From assembly GCA_934695425.1 (NCBI GenBank), contig CAKUVH010000001.1, forward strand, positions 1-64,000: DNA of 64,000 bases, written 5' to 3'. Made by a program: the position numbers and the translations under genes. The number at the start of each line of letters is the position of its first letter. The stretch's first letter is position 1. Below are positions 16,845-26,180 of the stretch, piece by piece. Below the pieces are notes generated by a model. It was not told the DNA's origin. It saw nothing but the letters and a program-made list of their open reading frames with translations, and made no database searches. Source of the DNA: an uncultured Eubacteriales bacterium (GTDB lineage Bacteria > Bacillota > Clostridia > Oscillospirales > Acutalibacteraceae).

Positions 16845-17757
16845 CACAATTTTAATTGCAATATCTATTACACTGATGTATTCTGCTCCTCTTACTCTTG
16901 CAGCAATCGGTGGGGTAATATCCGAGAAATCCGGTATCACTAACATAGGAATCGAAGGAATGATGAGCATCGGTGCTTTAACCGGTGCCACAGTGGGATT
17001 TTTTACCGGAAATCCATGGATTGGACTTTTATGTGCAGGTCTTGCCGGAGGAGTTTTAGCTCTGCTTCACGCATTCGCTTCGATAACTTGTAGAGCTGAT
17101 CAAACAGTTTCCGGCATTGCAATAAATTTGATAGGGCCGGGCATCGCAATGTTTTTGTCAAGGTATTTCTTTAAAGCCACTATGACGCTGCCGGTACCTG
17201 AAAAATTGCCTAAAGTTGTAGACCCCAGATATTTTCAAAACACAATATTTAGCAATTTGAGTATTGACGCAAGTGTCGTTCTGGCAGCCCTTGCCGTAGT
17301 TGTTACCTCATTTATTTTTTATCAAACCAAGTGGGGACTTAGAATAAGAGCGATGGGTGAACACCCGGCTGCAGTTGATACTCTCGGCGTTTCAGTATGT
17401 AAAACCAGATATATTTGCGTTGCTATTTCCGGAATTTTGGCCGGGTTAGGCGGCGGAGTCGTAACTCTTGCGGTAGTTTCGCAATTTTCTCCTACTGCTA
17501 TTAGCGGCCAAGGGTTTATCGCGTTAGCAGCAGTTATATTCGGCAAATGGCGTCCTTTAGGCGCATATGGTGCGTGTTTGTTGTTTGGATTTTCTCAAGC
17601 TTTGGTTATTATTTTGGGCGGCGGAGCAGTTCATGTTCCTTCAACCGTGTTGGCGATGATACCTTATATATTGACCATAGCTATGCTGATAATATTTGTC
17701 GGGCGTTCATCGGCTCCAAAAGCCGCAGGTGTTCCTTATGAAAAAGGCGCCAGATAA
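16837..17757 (+). CDS. Nucleoside ABC transporter permease (YufQ-like)
   Basis: 306-residue second permease of the same importer. It carries the paired signature TNIGIEGMMSIGALTGA near the N terminus and AMGEHPAAVDTLGVSVCKTRY in the cytoplasmic coupling loop. It probably forms a heterodimeric channel with the upstream permease. Starts within the upstream gene (AAGGAGAGAAG upstream); deoC follows after 23 bases. Confidence 0.9.
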   Translation: MLNTILIAISITLMYSAPLTLAAIGGVISEKSGITNIGIEGMMSIGALTGATVGFFTGNPWIGLLCAGLAGGVLALLHAFASITCRADQTVSGIAINLIGPGIAMFLSRYFFKATMTLPVPEKLPKVVDPRYFQNTIFSNLSIDASVVLAALAVVVTSFIFYQTKWGLRIRAMGEHPAAVDTLGVSVCKTRYICVAISGILAGLGGGVVTLAVVSQFSPTAISGQGFIALAAVIFGKWRPLGAYGACLLFGFSQALVIILGGGAVHVPSTVLAMIPYILTIAMLIIFVGRSSAPKAAGVPYEKGAR

Positions 17758-17780
17758 AAAATAAGGTGGTAAATAATCAA

Positions 17781-18437
17781 ATGGAAATTAATCAAATATT
17801 TTCCAAAGTTGACCATACTTTGCTTTCGGTCACGGCGAGCGAGAGCGATATCATAAAAATATGTGAAGAAGGAATGCGATACAATGTAGCCTCAATTTGT
17901 ATCGCGCCTTGTCATATTAGGATCGCTCGGGATTTTTTAAAAAACGATCTAAGCATTTGTACTGTGGTTGGATTTCCTAACGGATACAGTACTTGCGAAA
18001 CTAAGATGTTTGAGACTGAAAACGCTCTTTCGTTGGGTGCCGATGAAATTGATATGGTGATTAACATAGGCGCTTTGAAAGAGAAAAATTTTAAAAAAGT
18101 GGAAAGTGAAATTTATAATCTGAAAAAAATATGCCAAAATAAAATATTAAAGGTTATAGTTGAGACCTGTTTGCTTACGGAAGAGGAAAAAATTACAATG
18201 TGCAAAATAGTCACAGAAACAGGCGCTGACTATATAAAAACATCTACAGGATTTTCTAAATCCGGTGCAACATTGGATGATATAATTTTGTTTTCAAAAA
18301 ATATAGGCAAAAATGTAAAAATAAAAGCTGCCGGCGGAATTAGTAGTCTTGAAGATGCGCAAAAGTTTATAGAAGCCGGTGCTTCGAGATTGGGAACAAG
18401 CAGAATTGTAAAAATTGTTTCTCAAATGAATATTTAA
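17781..18437 (+). CDS. deoC: Deoxyribose-phosphate aldolase
   Basis: Class I aldolase cleaving deoxyribose-5-phosphate to glyceraldehyde-3-phosphate and acetaldehyde. 218 residues forming a TIM barrel: DHTLL, VGFPNGY, EIDMVINIGALK, KVIVETCLLT, and DYIKTSTGFS, which carries the Schiff-base lysine, then KAAGGI. The start is the ATG at 17781, 8 bases after AAGGTGG; a GTG at 17766 overlaps the Shine-Dalgarno. It takes the product of DeoB acting on deoxyribose-1-phosphate from the two phosphorylases of this locus. Confidence 0.95.
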   Translation: MEINQIFSKVDHTLLSVTASESDIIKICEEGMRYNVASICIAPCHIRIARDFLKNDLSICTVVGFPNGYSTCETKMFETENALSLGADEIDMVINIGALKEKNFKKVESEIYNLKKICQNKILKVIVETCLLTEEEKITMCKIVTETGADYIKTSTGFSKSGATLDDIILFSKNIGKNVKIKAAGGISSLEDAQKFIEAGASRLGTSRIVKIVSQMNI

Positions 18438-18456
18438 GGAAGGGTTTTGTTTTTTA

Positions 18457-19779
18457 GTGAGAGTTTACGATATAATAGCTGCAAAAAGAGATAATAAAGA
18501 ATTAAAAGAGGAAGAAATTAAATTTTTAATAAACGGTTATGTAAACGGAGAGGTTCCGGATTATCAAATGTCTGCGTTTTTAATGGCCGTATATTTTAAT
18601 GGCATGACCGAAAAAGAATGCGCAACATTTGCTGAGTGCATGCTTCATTCCGGAGATGTCATGGATCTTTCGGAAATAGAGGGCGTAAAAGTAGATAAAC
18701 ACAGCACCGGCGGAGTAGGGGACAAAACCACTCTGATAGTGACCCCTGTCGTGGCTGCTTGTGGAGTTAAAGTCGCCAAAATGTCCGGGAGAGGCCTTGG
18801 ACACACTGGTGGAACTGTGGACAAATTGGAATCGATTCCCGGAATGAATGTTGCACTTTCAAGAGAAAAATTTTTTGAAATTGTGAAAAATGTCGGTTGC
18901 AGTGTTGTGAGTCAAACCGGGAATTTGGTTCCTGCTGATAAAAAAATTTACGCTTTAAGAGATGTTACTGCTACGGTTGAAAGCATGCCGCTTGTTGCGT
19001 CGAGCATAATGAGCAAAAAAATCGCTTCCGGAGCAGATTGCATAGTTTTGGACGTTAAATGCGGGAAAGGCGCATTCATGAAAACCAGCGAAGATGCTGT
19101 GAAACTTTCCAAAATAATGGTAGATATAGGCAAAAAATTCAATCGCAAAGTAGCTGCGCTTATCACCGATATGAACGCACCGCTCGGAAATGCGATAGGT
19201 AATTCTTTGGAAGTCTGGGAGTCGTGCGAAGTTTTGAAAGGAAAAGGCCCCGAAGATTTAAAAGAAGTTTCGGTATGTTTGGCGGCGAATATGCTTTACA
19301 TGGCGGGAAAAGGCAGCATGAAAGAATGCGTCAGAGCCGTTGAAATATGTTTGAAAAATGGTAAAGCTTATGAAAAATTCAAAGAAATGGTAACTGCTCA
19401 AGGCGGCGATTTGTCGGACTTTGATAGCATTATCAAACTTCAAAAAGATTCTATGATGTACGAAGTTTTATCTTCGGACAAGGGATATTTGTCAGCGATG
19501 GACGCAGAACTTTTAGGTAAAGCCTCGATGGAACTTGGCGCAGGCAGAGAAACCAAAGAAGACGATATAGATTATAAAGCCGGCATAGTTCTTTACAAAA
19601 AAATCGGCGATAAAGTGGAAAAAGATGAAAGACTGGCTGTGTTTTATTCATCAGATATAGACAGATTCTCCAGGGCTGAAGAAATATTTAAAAAATCGCT
19701 GTCGTATAGTAAGCACGAACCGGAAAAATCGCCATTAATATTAGCCAGAGTTACAGAAAATAAAATAGAAAAATTTTAG
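18457..19779 (+). CDS. pdp: Pyrimidine-nucleoside phosphorylase
   Basis: Phosphorolyses uridine, deoxyuridine and thymidine. 440 residues. KVDKHSTGGVGDKTTL (phosphate-binding loop, about residues 79-94) and KMSGRGLGHTGGTVDKLE are the family signature, and LVASSIMSKKIASG the active-site helix. Length fits Pdp/DeoA. GTG start; AAGGAAGGG lies about 13 bases upstream, a rather long spacing. Last enzyme of the nucleoside locus; ligA follows after 20 bases. Confidence 0.93.
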   Translation: MRVYDIIAAKRDNKELKEEEIKFLINGYVNGEVPDYQMSAFLMAVYFNGMTEKECATFAECMLHSGDVMDLSEIEGVKVDKHSTGGVGDKTTLIVTPVVAACGVKVAKMSGRGLGHTGGTVDKLESIPGMNVALSREKFFEIVKNVGCSVVSQTGNLVPADKKIYALRDVTATVESMPLVASSIMSKKIASGADCIVLDVKCGKGAFMKTSEDAVKLSKIMVDIGKKFNRKVAALITDMNAPLGNAIGNSLEVWESCEVLKGKGPEDLKEVSVCLAANMLYMAGKGSMKECVRAVEICLKNGKAYEKFKEMVTAQGGDLSDFDSIIKLQKDSMMYEVLSSDKGYLSAMDAELLGKASMELGAGRETKEDDIDYKAGIVLYKKIGDKVEKDERLAVFYSSDIDRFSRAEEIFKKSLSYSKHEPEKSPLILARVTENKIEKF

Positions 19780-19799
19780 AAAGCAGCTGATTTTAAGAA

Positions 19800-21785
19800 A
19801 TGAATTTCGATGAAGCAAAGGCTCTTGCTGAAAAATACAGAAAAGAAATAGAGTATCACAATAAGAAGTATTACGAAGACGACTCTCCTGAAATTGATGA
19901 TTATGAGTACGACATGATTGTGAGAAATTTGGAAAAGTTAGAGAATCTTTTTCCTGAACTTGCTTCTGAAGATTCTCCTACTAAACACGTTGGCGGAAGG
20001 GCATCCGAAAAATTTTCTCCTGTTACTCATGAAGTTAAAATGGAAAGTTTGCACGATTCATTTTCAATTGAAGAAATTGAAGCTTTCTATAATAGGATAA
20101 AAAACGCCGTACAATCGGCAAATTACGTGGTTGAGCCAAAAATAGACGGCCTGTCGGTTTCGGTTGAATATGTGAACGGGGAGCTTTTTAGGGCTTCGAC
20201 TCGAGGCGACGGTCAAGTCGGCGAGGATATAACCGAAAATATTTTAACCATAAACAGCTTGCCCAAAAAATTAAACAAAAACATTGAGTATCTGGAAGTT
20301 CGCGGAGAAGTTTATATGTCCAAAGATAGTTTTTTGAAACTTGTTCAAAAGCAAGAATCAGAGGGGCAAAAAACTTTTAAAAATCCTCGAAATGCCGCTG
20401 CAGGTTCGCTTAGACAGAAGGATTCCAGTGTCACTGCTTCCAGAAATTTGGATATTTTTGTTTTCAATGTTCAAAAAATTAAAGGATACGAGTTGAGTTC
20501 TCATAAGGAGTCTTTGGATTTTTTGAAAGACTTGGGTCTTCCTGTTTTGCCTTTTTACGCGGTTTGTAAAACTATGGAAGAAATAGCTTCTGAAATAAAC
20601 AGAATAGGAAAAATAAAATCAGATTTACCATTTCAAACGGATGGCGCTGTTGTCAAATTAGATTCGTTCGAAGAGAGAAAGGTACTCGGCAGCACTTCAA
20701 AATTTCCCAGATGGGCCGAAGCCTATAAATATCCTCCCGAAGAAAAATCCACTGAGCTTTTGGACATTGAAATAAATGTGGGTCGAACCGGAATTTTGGC
20801 TCCTACAGGAGTTTTAAAGCCGGTTTTGATTTCGGGCAGCACGGTAGGAAGGGTCGTTTTACACAATAAAGATTTCATACAAGAAAAAAATCTTAGAATC
20901 GGCGACACGGTTGTAATTAGAAAAGCCGGAGAAATTATACCTGAAGTGGTGAAAGTTATTTCTCATAAAGAAAATTCGGAAGAGTTTGAATTCCCGAAAA
21001 AATGTCCGTCTTGTGGATCGGAGGTTACCCGTGTTGATGACGAAGTAGCAATAAGATGTGTTAATATAAACTGCCCGGCTCAATTGCTCAGAAATTTAAT
21101 TCATTTTGTTTCAAAAGGTGCCATGGACATTGAGGGATTGGGCGAAACCCTGATAACGAAAATGGTTGAGCAGGACATGATATCGTCGCCGGTGCAGATA
21201 TATGAATTAAGCAAAGAAGAACTGTCAGCCATGGAAAGAATGGGAGAAAAATCTTCTCAAAACATCATAAATTCAATAGAAAAATCAAAAACTCAAAATC
21301 TCGATAGACTTATTTTTGCGTTGGGAATTCGCCATGTCGGACAAAAAGCCGCAAAGCTTTTGGCTTCGGAATTTGAAAATATGGATAATTTGATGCTGGC
21401 ATCAAAAGAAAAAATTTCTTCAATCGGAGGTATAGGCGAGGTTATAGCCGACAGCATAATTTCTTATTTTTCTGTTGCTCAAAATGTTAACCTCATAAAT
21501 GAGTTGAAGGCCAAAGGTTTGAACATGAATTTTGAAAGTAGTTCAAAAAATAGCGCTTTAAAAAATAAGACATTCGTTTTAACCGGGACTTTGGAAAAAT
21601 ACACACGCGGAGAAGCCACTCAAATAATAGAATCAATGGGCGGCAAAGTCACATCGTCGGTTTCCAAAAATACTTCGTATGTTTTATGCGGCGACTCTCC
21701 CGGAAGTAAAGCCGAAAAAGCTCGAAAATTGAATGTTGAGATTATCTCTGAAAATGATTTCGAAAATATGATTTCATCTATGTAA
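19800..21785 (+). CDS. ligA: NAD+-dependent DNA ligase LigA
   Basis: Seals nicks using NAD+ in replication and repair. 661 residues with the complete domain order: Ia domain with the YHNKKYYEDDSPEIDDYEYD NMN-binding region, adenylation domain with the catalytic lysine in EPKIDGLSV (about residue 117), OB fold, a four-Cys zinc finger (CPSC...CVNINC), helix-hairpin-helix repeats, and a C-terminal BRCT domain starting KNKTFVLTGTL. ATG start, but no good Shine-Dalgarno is seen upstream. It may be cotranscribed with pdp. Confidence 0.95.
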   Translation: MNFDEAKALAEKYRKEIEYHNKKYYEDDSPEIDDYEYDMIVRNLEKLENLFPELASEDSPTKHVGGRASEKFSPVTHEVKMESLHDSFSIEEIEAFYNRIKNAVQSANYVVEPKIDGLSVSVEYVNGELFRASTRGDGQVGEDITENILTINSLPKKLNKNIEYLEVRGEVYMSKDSFLKLVQKQESEGQKTFKNPRNAAAGSLRQKDSSVTASRNLDIFVFNVQKIKGYELSSHKESLDFLKDLGLPVLPFYAVCKTMEEIASEINRIGKIKSDLPFQTDGAVVKLDSFEERKVLGSTSKFPRWAEAYKYPPEEKSTELLDIEINVGRTGILAPTGVLKPVLISGSTVGRVVLHNKDFIQEKNLRIGDTVVIRKAGEIIPEVVKVISHKENSEEFEFPKKCPSCGSEVTRVDDEVAIRCVNINCPAQLLRNLIHFVSKGAMDIEGLGETLITKMVEQDMISSPVQIYELSKEELSAMERMGEKSSQNIINSIEKSKTQNLDRLIFALGIRHVGQKAAKLLASEFENMDNLMLASKEKISSIGGIGEVIADSIISYFSVAQNVNLINELKAKGLNMNFESSSKNSALKNKTFVLTGTLEKYTRGEATQIIESMGGKVTSSVSKNTSYVLCGDSPGSKAEKARKLNVEIISENDFENMISSM

Positions 21786-21811
21786 AATACTGGATGTATA
21801 TTTCACAAGAT

Positions 21812-21850
21812 AAAAATCACTTGCCTAATGTTAGACAAGTGATTTATTTT
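21812..21850. terminator. Bidirectional terminator between ligA and the 866-residue protein gene
   Basis: Arms 21814-21828 and 21831-21845 pair with one mismatch (AAATCACTTG core). T-rich on the plus strand after the stem and also T-rich on the minus strand, so it can serve both convergent genes. Confidence 0.8.
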
Positions 21851-21851
21851 A

Positions 21852-24452
21852 TCAAATTTTTTTATGTATTTTGTTGAATTCCAGTAAATAATTATAATCA
21901 TAATTTAATTCCATTATTTTATCAAGAGCCGAAAGAGCTTCCTCTAGGTTTTCGGAGCTGTTGTGAATTGTATAATTATCACAAGTATCCAACAGGTTTT
22001 TGAATGCCTCGGTTATTTCAACGGAATTTTGCAGATGATTCATAAGAGTTTGATTATACAGCTTTTGCAGTTCATAACGAATATTGCTATTTTTGTAAGA
22101 TAATTTAATAATCAAATCTTTAAAGCAGGATAATTGGCTGTTTTTAAAATCGCTCCACATATGGTTCGATTCATTTTCTTTATCGCTAAGTCCCATCGCA
22201 AACACATTATATTTATTTTTTATAAACGAAAGAGTATCTGTTCCTATCATGGCGGAAGATTTCCCGATAGAGTTTGAAATATTTGTCGAAGTATAATCAT
22301 CGATTCCAACTTTTAATTTTGTTAAGGATGAATCGATTCGTTTTATTAATTTTAAAGTCCATTCATTTTTATTTTTGATGATAGGCTTTTCATCGCCCGG
22401 CAAAGGTACTATTGGGTTTATGTGATCATTTTTACCCGATTGAGTCAAATAAAATATTAAAGTTAAATATTTTTTATTTGATAATATTCCTGGTATGGAA
22501 ACGCTTTTATTTATGCCGTATGATTTCAAAATGTCATAAACTTCGGGCTCTATTAAACTCAAAGCTTCTTTAAATTCACCTGCAAAAGGATTGACTTCGT
22601 TTTCTGAAAGCTTTTTTATAATGTCTTTGAATTTAACTTTTATATTATGTTTTCCTAAAACTCTGTTCCCAAACATAGGCAAACTCATTGAAATAGTCAA
22701 ATTTTTACTTGTGTCAAAATAAGCTTCGCCGACGCTATCGTCGTAATCTACGTTCAAAGACGCAGTTCCTACCACCGGTACTTCAAATGATAAATTGCCG
22801 CTTACACTGCTTATTTTTGTTTTTCTGCTCGTGCTAAATTTTGCAGATTTATTTTTTAAATTTTTGGAGAATATTTGCATCTTTGATAGATTTTCTATTT
22901 CGTTATATAATTTTTTGAGCATTTCAAAGTCTTCAGAAGTTTGAGCGTAATTTCTCAAGTAAGCAATTAAAGAAATCGAGGTCTTCAAAATAAGCAATCT
23001 TCCGGAAGATCCGGCGTTCAGTCTGGAATTATTAAGCCAGCTTTTTTCGATTGCTTTTTTTATTTTCAAAGCATTACGGTGGTCGGACTTGGAATTATCT
23101 TTATTCGAAATTATGTATAAACTGTTATTATATCTTCTTAAATCACCCATTATATTAGAAACTATTATTGAAAAAAGTTCGGAACTCATTTTGTGATTTT
23201 CTATATTGTTTTTGGTCTCAACAAATTTGGTGGTTTTTTCAGATTTCAAAAAACGCAAAATTTGACTTGAATTTTCTGCGTAATATGAAGGCGAGCCATC
23301 GCTTTCTATTAGATTTATAAACGGGTGTTTTACCGATGAATCCACATATTTTGAGCTTTGCGAAACACTCATTCCCAACGATACAAAGCAATCTGCGGTA
23401 GCTGATAAATTTCCGCCTGCTTTTATGGCACTTTCTTTTGTGTCGTTGGTCGATTGAGTAATAGATGGCAGTTCGCACGAAGAACTTTGAGGGATTATTC
23501 CCGAAATTTTTAAATAATTTTCTATAGATGTTTTTATTTTAGAAATTAGATTTATTTCGGCCTCTTGCATTGAATTTCTGGAATTGATTATTTTTTTTAT
23601 TTCAGGTTCACGAAGTTCTATAGAGCTGATTGTTTTGTTTTTTGAATAAGAATCTAAAAATTGTTCCAAAGAATAAAATACCAACGAATTGGTTATTTGA
23701 GTGTTAATCTCGGTGTTAGCGGAAAGATATTTTTTGAGCCCGGTTCCGATTGAAAGATTTATATTTTTTGAGCTGTCTATTCTGTAAAATGACTTTTCGG
23801 AATCGCTTTCTTCAAAATCTTTTCCTATTGATATCCCAAAATTAACCGGACCTGTAGATGCGGACGTGCTTACTACCCCTGAAGTGGAAGCGCTTTCGTT
23901 ACCGATTTTATTTTCCACTCCGTATCTTTCGTCTTCCAGAATTTTACTTGCTATTTTTCTGGAAATTAAGGTTTGATAAGCATCTTTTACTCCGACTATA
24001 AATCTATAAAATAAATTTGTTTTAGGAATCTCATCATTTATTTCCATTAATTTTTCAATACTTTTTAATCTTTTTAGGGTTTCTATATTTGTAAATTCTG
24101 TCTCATTCTCAATAGATATTAAATAATTTTTTGTACTTCTAATGCACTCGCAAAGCAAAGAATCCTTCAGTATGTTCCCATTTATATCGCTTTTGTCGTC
24201 AATGTAAGGTGTTGATTCGTCACTTAGAATAAAATCAATTCCTTGAATTAAAATTGTTTTTAAATTATCTTTTTCAAAAATATCCAGTGTGTCTGAATTT
24301 TTCTTAAATATCAAATTGTATTTTTTGTTTTCGATATGATTTTTCTCATCTGAAGTTATTTCTTTTTCGAAACAGTATGCGTGATTTAATGGGCACGCGG
24401 TCGTGAATGTTAACCCTCCAAGTAGTATGCTTAAATATTTTTTTATTTTCAT
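21852..24452 (-). CDS. Large secreted protein of unknown function with repeated beta-rich segments
   Basis: 866 residues, not recognised. The N terminus is a signal peptide (hydrophobic YLSILLGGLTFTTA) ending near Cys20; TTAC is a poor lipobox, so either lipidation or ordinary cleavage is possible. The rest alternates helical Lys/Asn/Glu-rich stretches with three Ser/Gly-rich beta-like segments at about residues 189-237, 345-366 and 548-593. The first and third can be aligned: both run from an SG-S start through alternating hydrophobic positions to SKN followed by a hydrophobic strand. ATG start with AGGAGG upstream. Single gene, bounded by a terminator and the murE promoter region. Function unknown. 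Confidence 0.75.
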   Translation of the reverse strand: MKIKKYLSILLGGLTFTTACPLNHAYCFEKEITSDEKNHIENKKYNLIFKKNSDTLDIFEKDNLKTILIQGIDFILSDESTPYIDDKSDINGNILKDSLLCECIRSTKNYLISIENETEFTNIETLKRLKSIEKLMEINDEIPKTNLFYRFIVGVKDAYQTLISRKIASKILEDERYGVENKIGNESASTSGVVSTSASTGPVNFGISIGKDFEESDSEKSFYRIDSSKNINLSIGTGLKKYLSANTEINTQITNSLVFYSLEQFLDSYSKNKTISSIELREPEIKKIINSRNSMQEAEINLISKIKTSIENYLKISGIIPQSSSCELPSITQSTNDTKESAIKAGGNLSATADCFVSLGMSVSQSSKYVDSSVKHPFINLIESDGSPSYYAENSSQILRFLKSEKTTKFVETKNNIENHKMSSELFSIIVSNIMGDLRRYNNSLYIISNKDNSKSDHRNALKIKKAIEKSWLNNSRLNAGSSGRLLILKTSISLIAYLRNYAQTSEDFEMLKKLYNEIENLSKMQIFSKNLKNKSAKFSTSRKTKISSVSGNLSFEVPVVGTASLNVDYDDSVGEAYFDTSKNLTISMSLPMFGNRVLGKHNIKVKFKDIIKKLSENEVNPFAGEFKEALSLIEPEVYDILKSYGINKSVSIPGILSNKKYLTLIFYLTQSGKNDHINPIVPLPGDEKPIIKNKNEWTLKLIKRIDSSLTKLKVGIDDYTSTNISNSIGKSSAMIGTDTLSFIKNKYNVFAMGLSDKENESNHMWSDFKNSQLSCFKDLIIKLSYKNSNIRYELQKLYNQTLMNHLQNSVEITEAFKNLLDTCDNYTIHNSSENLEEALSALDKIMELNYDYNYLLEFNKIHKKI

Positions 24453-24641
24453 AATTACGCCTCCTAATTTTTATAATTAAACAAAGTTTTTGAATTTATA
24501 AAACTTATAACGAGTATTATACCATATTTTGCATCAAAATAAACAAATAAAAGGTTTGATTAAAATTAATATTTAGTTATATTTCAAAGCCCGAAATTTA
24601 AAAATAAAAAACCAAACATTTTTCCCTCGACATTTCTAGCG

Positions 24642-24670
24642 TTGATTAATTTAAGAATATGTTATATAAT
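24642..24670 (+). promoter_or_regulatory. Promoter of murE-murF
   Basis: TTGATT (24642-24647), a 17-base spacer, TATAAT (24665-24670). It fixes the murE start: the longer open frame beginning at 24642 would start inside the -35 box. Confidence 0.75.
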
Positions 24671-24707
24671 TACAGCCACTAATAATTTAACGAAAGAAGA
24701 ATTTTTT

Positions 24708-26171
24708 ATGCAGCTTAGCAACCTAATAAAAAACTTAAGTATTATAAAATCTACCGGAAATCCAGATATAGAGATTTCGGATATTGTTTATGATTCCAGA
24801 AAAGTCACGAAAAACAGCGTTTTCGTATGTTTGAGAGGTCACAATTCTGACGGCCACAAGTATATTTCGGACGCAATAAAAAACGGAGCAACTGCTGTGA
24901 TATCTGAAAAATACATCGATATTAAAGACGCAACATTAATAGTCGTTGAAAATTCCAGAAAATTTTTAGCGGATATCTCGGCGAATTTCTTTGAACATCC
25001 CGCAACAAAGTTGAAAGTTATAGGTCTAACAGGGACCAAAGGCAAAACGACCACTTCTTTTATGATAAAAAGTGTTTTGGAAAAATCAGGAAACAAAGTC
25101 GGCCTAATAGGCACTCTCGGAATAGTTCTTTCGGACAGAATCATAAAAACGAATAATACCACTCCCGAATCTTATGAAGTTCAAAAGTATTTGAAATACA
25201 TGAGCGATGAAGGATACTCTTACTGTATAATCGAGGCTTCATCCATAGGCTTAAGAGATTACAGAATTAGCGGTTTTACTTTTGATGTGGGGGTATTTAC
25301 CAATTTTTCTCACGACCATATCGGAGACGGCGAGCATAAAAGCATTGAAGAATATTTGGAGTGTAAAAGTATACTTTTTAAAAATTGTAAATGCGGAATT
25401 TTTAATATTGACGACAGCAATTTCCATTCAGTTTCCAAAAATAGTACTTGTACTGTTAAAACTTTTGGAATCAATAACCCAGGGGATTATCAAGCTGAAA
25501 AAATAGAACTTGTAAATCATAAAGGAAACATAGGAATAAGATTTAATGTTCTCGGTAAAATCAATTTGAATGAAGTGTATATTCCTATTCCCGGAAAATT
25601 TAATGTGTATAATGCCCTCGCAGCGATTGCTGTTTGTGATACTCTCAACATACATACATCCGATATTATTGACGGCCTAAAAACCGTTCATGTAAAAGGA
25701 AGGGTAGAACCCGTAAAAATTTCAGAAAAATTTTCTTTATTCATAGATTACGCTCACAATGCTTTGAGCATGGAAAATGTTTTAAAAACATTACTTGAAT
25801 ATAGTCCAAAAAGATTAGTGACATTATTTGGAGCAGGCGGAAACAGACCGAAAATTCGTAGATACGAAATGGGCGAAATGTCAGGGAAATACTCAGATTT
25901 ATCGGTAATCACAAGCGACAATCCAAGGTTTGAAAATCCACTCGACATAATCGAAGACATAAAAATCGGAATTAATAAAACCGACGGAAAATATGTTGTT
26001 ATTCCTGATAGAAAAGAAGCTATAAAATATTGCATAGAAAATGCTCGTGAGGGCGATATTATAGTGCTTGCGGGAAAAGGTCACGAGGATTACCAAGAAA
26101 TAAAGGGAGTAAAATATCCCATGGACGAAAGAATTATTATAAATGAAATTTTAAAAGAATTAAATCAATAA
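24708..26171 (+). CDS. murE: UDP-MurNAc-tripeptide synthetase MurE (meso-DAP type)
   Basis: Adds the third stem-peptide residue to UDP-MurNAc-L-Ala-D-Glu. 487 residues: N-terminal UDP-binding domain (DSRKVTKNSVFVCLRG), ATP loop GLTGTKGKTTTSF (about residue 108), NTTPES and HDHIGDGEH. The specificity motif reads TSDNPRFENP; DNPR marks meso-diaminopimelate enzymes, as opposed to lysine ones. ATG at 24708, after a modest AAGAAG Shine-Dalgarno and downstream of the promoter. murF follows after 9 bases. Confidence 0.95.
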   Translation: MQLSNLIKNLSIIKSTGNPDIEISDIVYDSRKVTKNSVFVCLRGHNSDGHKYISDAIKNGATAVISEKYIDIKDATLIVVENSRKFLADISANFFEHPATKLKVIGLTGTKGKTTTSFMIKSVLEKSGNKVGLIGTLGIVLSDRIIKTNNTTPESYEVQKYLKYMSDEGYSYCIIEASSIGLRDYRISGFTFDVGVFTNFSHDHIGDGEHKSIEEYLECKSILFKNCKCGIFNIDDSNFHSVSKNSTCTVKTFGINNPGDYQAEKIELVNHKGNIGIRFNVLGKINLNEVYIPIPGKFNVYNALAAIAVCDTLNIHTSDIIDGLKTVHVKGRVEPVKISEKFSLFIDYAHNALSMENVLKTLLEYSPKRLVTLFGAGGNRPKIRRYEMGEMSGKYSDLSVITSDNPRFENPLDIIEDIKIGINKTDGKYVVIPDRKEAIKYCIENAREGDIIVLAGKGHEDYQEIKGVKYPMDERIIINEILKELNQ

Positions 26172-26180
26172 CCGGAGTGG

